From Brumimicrobium sp965659845 (GTDB lineage Bacteria > Bacteroidota > Bacteroidia > Flavobacteriales_D > Crocinitomicaceae): a stretch of 28,604 nt of DNA. The position numbers were made by a program, and so were the translations under genes. The stretch's first letter is position 1; each line of letters begins with the position of its first letter. The stretch spans positions 1-28,604 of the forward strand of contig CBFHXS010000021.1 in assembly GCA_965659845.1 (NCBI GenBank), written 5' to 3'. The notes under the pieces are model-generated. The model searched no databases, was not told where the DNA came from, and saw only the letters and a list, made by a program, of their open reading frames with translations. This document shows, one piece after another, positions 24,017-28,604 of the stretch.

Positions 24017-24640
24017 TCAAAAATTGACTCCTATCCTAAGTTCAGGAGTTGTAATGACATATTCATTTGTTTTGTCATATTGCTCAGAGGTTACATCAAG
24101 TCTTTGACTCCACCCGTATCTTAGGTTTGAATTAATTGAAATGAATAATCGTTCTGTTGGATAATAGAGTATTGATATATTCGGAGCAATACCAAAAGTG
24201 TTGTATGTCGAGTTTACCCTTGTCCCTGTACCCCAAAAACCTCCTTCATAGTCTCCAGAAAAGTTAAGATTTGAATAATATATACCTAGACCGGTATTTA
24301 TCTTAAGTTTTGAATCAAATAAGTTGAATATCGCGTAACTACCTGTCAAATAGAAGTTATCTTCTCTCATATATCCAGTGCCAGAAAAACAATCATGACA
24401 ATTTGATGGGTACTCTTCGATTTTATTAAAACCATGTTCATACTTGATGCCAAAGCTCCATTTGTTGTGAAATCTTTGATATTCAAGCCCAGTCATAAAC
24501 TTCAGCGTGTAATCCCCATACATGGTTTGTGAATTTTTCTCCATCCGAATTAGCGATGTACTTAATGAATTTTTATGATTGTTTTGGGCGAAAATCCCAA
24601 AACTGCAGATGCTGATTGTCAAAAAAGCTATTGCTCTCAT
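24017..24640 (-). CDS. Outer-membrane beta-barrel protein
   Basis: A 207-residue protein with a signal peptide (MRAIAFLTISICSFGIFAQ). Alternating strands with aromatic girdles (YTLKFMTGLEYQRFHNKWS, FGIKYEHGFN, KLKINTGLGIYYSNLNF, PNISILYYPTERLFISINSN) end in RIGVNF with terminal Phe, the usual outer-membrane barrel signature. Two Cys residues occur in an extracellular-loop-like segment (SNCHDCFSG). The exact role is unknown. It is a single gene in the same-strand array; the 135-nt palindromic element lies just upstream of its start. Confidence 0.75.
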   Translation of the reverse strand: MRAIAFLTISICSFGIFAQNNHKNSLSTSLIRMEKNSQTMYGDYTLKFMTGLEYQRFHNKWSFGIKYEHGFNKIEEYPSNCHDCFSGTGYMREDNFYLTGSYAIFNLFDSKLKINTGLGIYYSNLNFSGDYEGGFWGTGTRVNSTYNTFGIAPNISILYYPTERLFISINSNLRYGWSQRLDVTSEQYDKTNEYVITTPELRIGVNF

Positions 24641-24656
24641 GTTTCGTATTTATTGT

Positions 24657-24791
24657 GGTTAACGTTTGCAGCTATGAAATAGCTGCTGTCATTTAAAATT
24701 AAGCATTAATTTGAAAAGAAGATTGATTGACTTTGGATAATTGTTCAAACAAGAGTAGATCGTGCAGTGGAGTATAGTTGATGTTATAGCC
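24657..24791 (-). repeat. 135-nt palindromic attC-like element (copy 1)
   Basis: Read on the minus strand it begins GGCTATAAC, only 3 nt after the stop codon of the preceding gene, and ends GTTAACC, both near the attC core consensus (RYYYAAC and GTTRRRY). The ends form an imperfect long stem. It also contains a perfect 8-bp hairpin GCAGCTAT/ATAGCTGC (24668-24686). TTAAAATTAAGCA (24693-24705) and its flanks are shared with the element at 28452-28588. Confidence 0.6.
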
Positions 24792-24794
24792 ATT

Positions 24795-25343
24795 CTATTT
24801 ATTCCATAGTAGAACATTAAGTGTAGACGAAAAGGTGTAACCACTGTATTCATCAAATTTCTTTGTCGTGTACTGGTAGCCTCCTTGGATGTTCCATAGA
24901 ATTGTTTTGGTAGAAACTAATTGAATACCTGCAACTGGAGAAAATTGATAAGTTGAAAAATCTCTCTGAAATAGCCCTCCCATTTCCAAACCGAAATAGG
25001 GAATTACAAACTTTCGGCCTGTATTCCCTTCAAAGGACAGGTTTAGTCCCAAATTAGCAAAAAAGATATCTTTAGCATTTGAATTGTCACTTGCCATAAT
25101 GCTTAGATTCCCATATGTTTTAATTCGAGCTGGCCCTGTTGTTTTAGAACTTATCCCCTTAGCCCTAGCATAGATAACGAATTCGGTCATAACCCCGTGA
25201 TAGATTCCTAGTTTCTTTTCATTTTTGGGAATGTATGTTTTATATCCAACTCCAGGCATAAAATAATCATCCCATTCGGAATCTTTTTGGGCAATTGAAA
25301 AATATGAAATAAGAATTATGATAGATGTAATAAAATGTTTCAT
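24795..25343 (-). CDS. Exported beta-rich protein, likely small outer-membrane barrel
   Basis: A 182-residue protein with signal peptide MKHFITSIIILISYFSIAQ. The mature chain has strand-like segments with Gly and aromatics (FMPGVGYKTYIPK, IFFANLGLNLSFEG, VIPYFGLEMGGLFQ, ILWNIQGGYQYTTK, YTFSSTLNVLLWNK). This suggests an eight-strand barrel, although the last residue is Lys rather than Phe. No family is recognised. Its start codon lies within one arm of a 9-bp inverted repeat, and a good -7 element lies 23 nt upstream. It is a single gene in the array. Confidence 0.7.
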   Translation of the reverse strand: MKHFITSIIILISYFSIAQKDSEWDDYFMPGVGYKTYIPKNEKKLGIYHGVMTEFVIYARAKGISSKTTGPARIKTYGNLSIMASDNSNAKDIFFANLGLNLSFEGNTGRKFVIPYFGLEMGGLFQRDFSTYQFSPVAGIQLVSTKTILWNIQGGYQYTTKKFDEYSGYTFSSTLNVLLWNK

Positions 25344-25381
25344 GACTTATTTTTTGATTTATAATTCAAATCTAAGTCATG
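25341..25381 (-). promoter_or_regulatory. Promoter with flanking 9-bp inverted repeat
   Basis: On the minus strand TAGATTTG (25374-25367) matches TAnnTTTG, 23 nt before the ATG at 25343. CATGACTTA (25341-25349, covering the start codon) and TAAGTCATG (25373-25381, touching the -7 element) form a perfect inverted repeat with a 23-nt spacer. Because one arm lies at or upstream of the start point of transcription, a protein-binding site is more likely than an RNA hairpin. Confidence 0.5.
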
Positions 25382-25464
25382 CAGGTAGTCATGGAAAATT
25401 GAATTACACAAGGACGAAAATTGGTCTTGCGTATAGCGCAAATTTGGATAATGGTTGAATTACC

Positions 25465-25487
25465 TATTTTTTTTGGGGTGCTCTTCT
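25465..25487. repeat. T8-GCTCTTCT repeat, copy 2
   Basis: This 23-nt tract consists of TATTTTTTTT followed by GGGGTGCTCTTCT. The same T run followed by GAGTGCTCTTCT occurs at 21874-21895 (one base shorter). This copy lies 13 nt from the short attC-like element at 25500-25533. Confidence 0.5.
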
Positions 25488-25499
25488 TTGGATTTAATT

Positions 25500-25533
25500 G
25501 GCATTAACGGTTTTTCATATACATTGTTAACTG
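25500..25533 (-). repeat. Short attC-like element (reduced form of the 27213-27269 element)
   Basis: On the minus strand it runs from AGTTAAC, 5 nt after the stop codon of the beta-helix gene, to GTTAATGCC. It shares TATACATTGTTA (25518-25529) and TAACGGTT (25505-25512) with the element at 27213-27269 but lacks that element's central stem. Only the outer TTAAC/GTTAA arms pair well. Confidence 0.5.
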
Positions 25534-25537
25534 TAGG

Positions 25538-27175
25538 CTAATGTTTAATTATTTTTCTTAATGTTTCTAGTCCATTTGAATATTGAATTTTCAGAAAGTA
25601 AACACCAGAAGGTTGGTTCATTAAATTAATTGTTTTCTCTGAGGATTTCAAAATGAAATTTCCGAATGCACCATATAATTCAATACTTAAAAAATCATCA
25701 TAATGAACTGTCACAAGACCGCTTGTCGGATTCGGGTAAATTATTAATTTATCATCTTTTACAGCATTTTCATTTATACTACTTGTTAATTCAAAGTTAG
25801 CTACTAAATCGCGATCTGAAGACAAAGCAAAACCATAACTTGAAGAAGTGCTTACTTCAGTTCCGTTCTCAGTCCAATTCAAAAAACTATAGCCAGTATT
25901 AGAGGTAGCTGTAACCGTTACATTGCTGCCATTTGCGAATGTGCCGCCACCTATTGTAGTTCCTCCAACTGCAGGATTTGCTTCAGTTGTAACAGTAAAG
26001 TTTGTAACAGATTGTTGAAATTCTGTAGCTCCAATATCTATTGTGTTATTGTCGATTCGATTGTTACCTAAAACATCATCGTTTGGAATATTCAACCCCG
26101 TTGGGTTTGGATTTCCATTATCAATACAAGGCGAAGTTGCTTGTAGAGAAAAATCAGAAGCACCTGAATTGATAAATGAAGCATTGGAGTTTACAATATT
26201 GCCAGCAACATCTGCAACATTTATAGGAAAACTTGAATCATCCGTTAACGAATATTGCATTTCAACAGTAGCTCCGCCAACGCTACTTGTTGCAAAGTTC
26301 AATGTATTGTTTTCAATGATTGAATTATGTATGAACGTATTTGCTCCAGTTTCTACCCTTATTCCTTGACTGTTCCCAAAAATGGTATTGTTGACTACAT
26401 AATGGTTTCCGCCACCAGAGGTAAATACCCCAAAATCATCATTGTTGTAGATTAAATTACCAACGAGATAGACTGTTGAGTTAGATGAGCGAATAGCCGA
26501 GACAAACCCAGTTGCGTTATTTGAATTGTTAAAGTAGGTATTATTAATCGCATTTACTGTGGACTGTTCGATTACACTTCCGTTTGATCCATTGTCGTGA
26601 AAAGTATTATTCGAAAAATCAAAAGAGTTCGCAACCTCTCTTACATATAAGCCATTAATATTATTATCTCTAAACTTAGTTTGACTGATAGAAACTTCGC
26701 TTTTAAAAACGCTGATGCCACCATTAAATGTAACAGGTGAATTGATTCCAGTAATATTTCGACTTTCCTTTGCATATTCGATAATACAATTAGAAAAAGA
26801 GGAAGTACTGGCTGCATTTTCATCCATTAATAGTGTTCCCCAAAAGCCAGTATTGTTCCTTGTAAACAGAATAGGGTTTGAGGTAGTTCCATTTGCAATT
26901 ATCTCTCCTTGAACTCTTATTACGCCAACATTGCCCGAACTATAATCGAACCAAGAAGGAGTGGGTGACGCACTTGATTTTAATCTAACTTCCACTCCAG
27001 GTTCAATAGTAAGCGTTTGTCCATTCGGAACGATTGCTCTGCCTTCTATAATGTAAGGCGAGCTGGCTATTGTCCAGTTGCCACTAATGTTTGTGTTATC
27101 TGAAATAGTGGTTTGTCCAAAATTCAAAAATGCAACAAATGACAATAAGAATGTCATATATATTTGTTTTTTCAT
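25538..27175 (-). CDS. Secreted parallel beta-helix protein with InlB-like repeat and T9SS sorting domain
   Basis: The start at 27175 is chosen because MKKQIYMTFLLSFVAFLNFGQ is a full signal peptide; an ATG 6 codons upstream is less likely. The product is 545 residues. Residues about 40-370 form a right-handed parallel beta-helix with many Asn-rich rungs (GISVFKSEVSISQTKFRDNN, GLYVREVANSFDFSNNTFHD, VYLVGNLIYNNDDFGVFTSG), like choice-of-anchor and pectate-lyase-like folds. Residues about 390-465 are a divergent InlB B-repeat (VTTEANPAVGGTTIGGG, GYSFLNWTENG). The last 75 are a T9SS type A sorting domain (IIYPNPTSG, to LRKIIKH). It probably binds or cleaves polysaccharide at the cell surface; no catalytic residues are identifiable. 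Confidence 0.83.
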   Translation of the reverse strand: MKKQIYMTFLLSFVAFLNFGQTTISDNTNISGNWTIASSPYIIEGRAIVPNGQTLTIEPGVEVRLKSSASPTPSWFDYSSGNVGVIRVQGEIIANGTTSNPILFTRNNTGFWGTLLMDENAASTSSFSNCIIEYAKESRNITGINSPVTFNGGISVFKSEVSISQTKFRDNNINGLYVREVANSFDFSNNTFHDNGSNGSVIEQSTVNAINNTYFNNSNNATGFVSAIRSSNSTVYLVGNLIYNNDDFGVFTSGGGNHYVVNNTIFGNSQGIRVETGANTFIHNSIIENNTLNFATSSVGGATVEMQYSLTDDSSFPINVADVAGNIVNSNASFINSGASDFSLQATSPCIDNGNPNPTGLNIPNDDVLGNNRIDNNTIDIGATEFQQSVTNFTVTTEANPAVGGTTIGGGTFANGSNVTVTATSNTGYSFLNWTENGTEVSTSSSYGFALSSDRDLVANFELTSSINENAVKDDKLIIYPNPTSGLVTVHYDDFLSIELYGAFGNFILKSSEKTINLMNQPSGVYFLKIQYSNGLETLRKIIKH

Positions 27176-27212
27176 TTTTAATATGTTTATCAATTAGAAA
27201 TTTTTGTTTTGC

Positions 27213-27269
27213 TTGTAACGGTTAGTTTAAAGTGCGTTATGTCATGCGCTTTATACATTGTTATGCGCA
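27213..27269 (-). repeat. 57-nt attC-like element
   Basis: On the minus strand it starts TGCGCATAAC immediately after the stop codon of the esterase gene and ends GTTACAA. The inner stem GTTTAAAGTGCG (27225-27236) with TGCGCTTTATAC (27245-27256) pairs 11 of 12 positions, two as G-U, with an 8-nt loop. The outer TAAC/GTTA arms (27216-27219, 27260-27263) also pair. Spacing and core sequences are those of a short integron attC site. Confidence 0.6.
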
Positions 27270-28433
27270 TTATTTTATCTTGCTCTTCGCTCGATCAATA
27301 TCTTTTTGAAAGTCAGATTTGTTAAGCACATCTTCACCTAGAAGACTAAATCCTTTTTCATATTGTTCGACAGCGTGAGAATAATTACCCATTTTCTCAA
27401 AATACTCACCCATAGTCCAGTACCCAAGGTAGCTTTCGGGATAAATTTCAATCGTTAGTTCTGCAATTTGTTTTAACTGATCCCACTGTTTCTTTTTGGA
27501 TATTGCATAGGCAACAGTATTGATATCTGTTTCTCTTATAGGGATTTCAACACCATAGATAACCTTAATATTCGCATATCGTTCTGTGAGGTAATCAATC
27601 TTGTTACCCTCTTTTAAAACTTCCTTGAATTCGTTTTCATTTATCGAGCTATATGCAGAAAACAAATGTTCTATGGCACTTGAGATGGACATGGGGAAAA
27701 TGGTGTAGTGAGTGGCTTGATTATTTTTCATGTCAAACATTTCATAGACAAAATTCTCATTGTCAATTTTAGCAAATAACTTGTCAAATTTACTGACTGA
27801 TTTTATATGACCAGAAAGGTCTTTTTCGCCATTAGCTACATAATAGAATATTGGTTTTTTTAAGTTTTCGACTATGGTTTTGAGTGAGTCAAGGCCATTT
27901 GAGGCATAGTAAGGGCTGATGGCAACATACCCAGTGAATAAAGGCTCTTTATCTAGAAGAAAATAATTGACATAATTTGCAGTAAAAGAATGACCAATTA
28001 TTGTTCTGAAGTCTGTAGTTCGATAAGAACTATCAATAAATGGTATTAATTCTTTTGAAATAAATTCTTTAAAGTCAATGCCCTTATTCTTAGGTAAACC
28101 CGAGTTCCAACTGTAAGAACAATCGATCCATCTTTTATATTTGTTTTCTATGGTGTCTAAATAGTTTTGGTCTATACTCACAACAATACATTCTGGTGTT
28201 TTATCCCAAAAACTGTAATAGTCCAAGGTTCCATTTAGGGATAGTTTAGTGTATTCACCGTCTAAAGAGTAGATAACGGGATAATGTTTTTCAGAAGTAC
28301 GATATGAACTAGGGATATGAATGTTTATTGACCTCTTTTCTGATAAGACTTTAGAATCAAATTCGATGGTTTTGTTCTCTTGAGCGGCTAAGGAAAGTGA
28401 TATGGTTAAAAAAAGGAGAGTGAGTCTTTTCAT
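27270..28433 (-). CDS. Exported esterase (esterase D/Fes-like alpha/beta hydrolase) with C-terminal TPR
   Basis: A 387-residue protein with a signal peptide (MKRLTLLFLTISLSLAAQ). Residues 20-255 are an alpha/beta hydrolase of the putative-esterase family (Pfam Esterase, related to Fes/IroE and feruloyl esterases): SINIHIPSSY, YPVIYSLDGEY, the nucleophile elbow IGHSFT with Ser149, a likely acid in NGEKD (about 205), and the His in ATHYTIFP (His242). Residues about 305-380 contain a helical repeat region including a TPR (ESYLGYWTMGEYFEKMGNYS, then AVEQYEKGFSLLG). It would cleave an ester in the periplasm. Its stop is followed at once by the attC-like element at 27213-27269. Confidence 0.85.
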   Translation of the reverse strand: MKRLTLLFLTISLSLAAQENKTIEFDSKVLSEKRSINIHIPSSYRTSEKHYPVIYSLDGEYTKLSLNGTLDYYSFWDKTPECIVVSIDQNYLDTIENKYKRWIDCSYSWNSGLPKNKGIDFKEFISKELIPFIDSSYRTTDFRTIIGHSFTANYVNYFLLDKEPLFTGYVAISPYYASNGLDSLKTIVENLKKPIFYYVANGEKDLSGHIKSVSKFDKLFAKIDNENFVYEMFDMKNNQATHYTIFPMSISSAIEHLFSAYSSINENEFKEVLKEGNKIDYLTERYANIKVIYGVEIPIRETDINTVAYAISKKKQWDQLKQIAELTIEIYPESYLGYWTMGEYFEKMGNYSHAVEQYEKGFSLLGEDVLNKSDFQKDIDRAKSKIK

Positions 28434-28451
28434 TTTGTTATTTTATATTGG

Positions 28452-28588
28452 GTATAACGGTTTTCAGTTAAAAAATCGCTGCTATCCTTAAAATTAAGCA
28501 AAAATTTCAAAGGGAAGTGATAGAGTTGAAGATGTTTTATCATTCGTAGCGAAATGGTAGCAGTGATTTATAGGCTTTATAATGTGCA
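28452..28588 (-). repeat. 137-nt palindromic attC-like element (copy 2)
   Basis: On the minus strand it runs from GCACATTATAA to GTTATAC. Arms AATCGCTGCTATCC (28475-28488) and GGTAGCAGTGATT (28556-28568) pair nearly throughout. TTAAAATTAAGCA (28488-28500) is identical to the copy at 24693-24705 and the flanks are similar. A minus-strand TAA at 28591-28589 just before it may be the stop of a further cassette gene beyond the window. Confidence 0.55.
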
Positions 28589-28604
28589 TTAATAATATTC
28601 GATT

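Noticed and set aside
26043..26369. 108-codon plus-strand open frame inside the beta-helix gene
   Set aside because: It is antisense to an Asn- and Ser-rich repeat protein; the opposing frame is open because of that biased codon use.
21685..28604. CRISPR array or transposon as the source of the spacers' repeats
   Set aside because: Repeats are irregularly spaced around genes, differ in length and have no direct-repeat/spacer rhythm, transposase or terminal target duplications.

Overview
The window is AT-rich chromosomal DNA from a member of the Bacteroidota, most likely a Flavobacteriales-type marine or aquatic bacterium. Four secreted proteins end in type IX secretion (T9SS) type A sorting domains. 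Signal peptides commonly end in the ..F.Q / ..A.Q style. Several genes are preceded by the Bacteroidota -7 element TAnnTTTG, and Shine-Dalgarno sequences are largely absent. GTG and TTG starts are used. No rRNA, tRNA, CRISPR array, insertion sequence or integrase was seen.

Region 1 (1-7530) looks like a nucleic-acid scavenging locus, all on the + strand. It holds the end of a lamin-tail-domain-like T9SS protein, a strong terminator, a TonB-dependent receptor (GTG start), a multidomain secreted endonuclease I with OB-fold and T9SS domains, and a 5'-nucleotidase split into two overlapping genes. The C-terminal domain comes first, as a lipoprotein. The metallophosphatase domain follows, as a Tat substrate. 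The expected flow is cutting of external DNA, dephosphorylation of nucleotides, and outer-membrane uptake.

Region 2 (7531-19089) is mostly housekeeping and hypothetical genes: panB with an RluA-type pseudouridine synthase (1-nt overlap), an outer-membrane protein divergent from mnmE, three minus-strand envelope proteins, an LRR protein plus small lipoprotein, a BaiN/HI0933-type flavoprotein, an MtfA-like zinc peptidase and a DjlA-like membrane J-protein.

Region 3 (19203-21755) has a methyltransferase, then an HxlR-family regulator facing a two-gene operon (DsbA-like thioredoxin-fold protein and NAD(P)-binding reductase-like protein). The shared intergenic region carries an operator-like repeat and overlapping promoters, and the operon ends at a clear terminator. 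This is probably a redox- or electrophile-responsive unit.

Region 4 (22025-28604) has a different character. Six genes all lie on the minus strand, all encode exported proteins, and most are unrelated to one another. Most are separated by palindromic spacers that begin a few bases after the stop codon of the preceding gene. Several spacers are related in sequence: two elements of about 135 nt (24657-24791, 28452-28588) and two shorter ones (25500-25533, 27213-27269). This layout resembles an array of integron gene cassettes with attC-like sites and no visible integrase. It is the most unusual part of the window, and the attC interpretation is inference.
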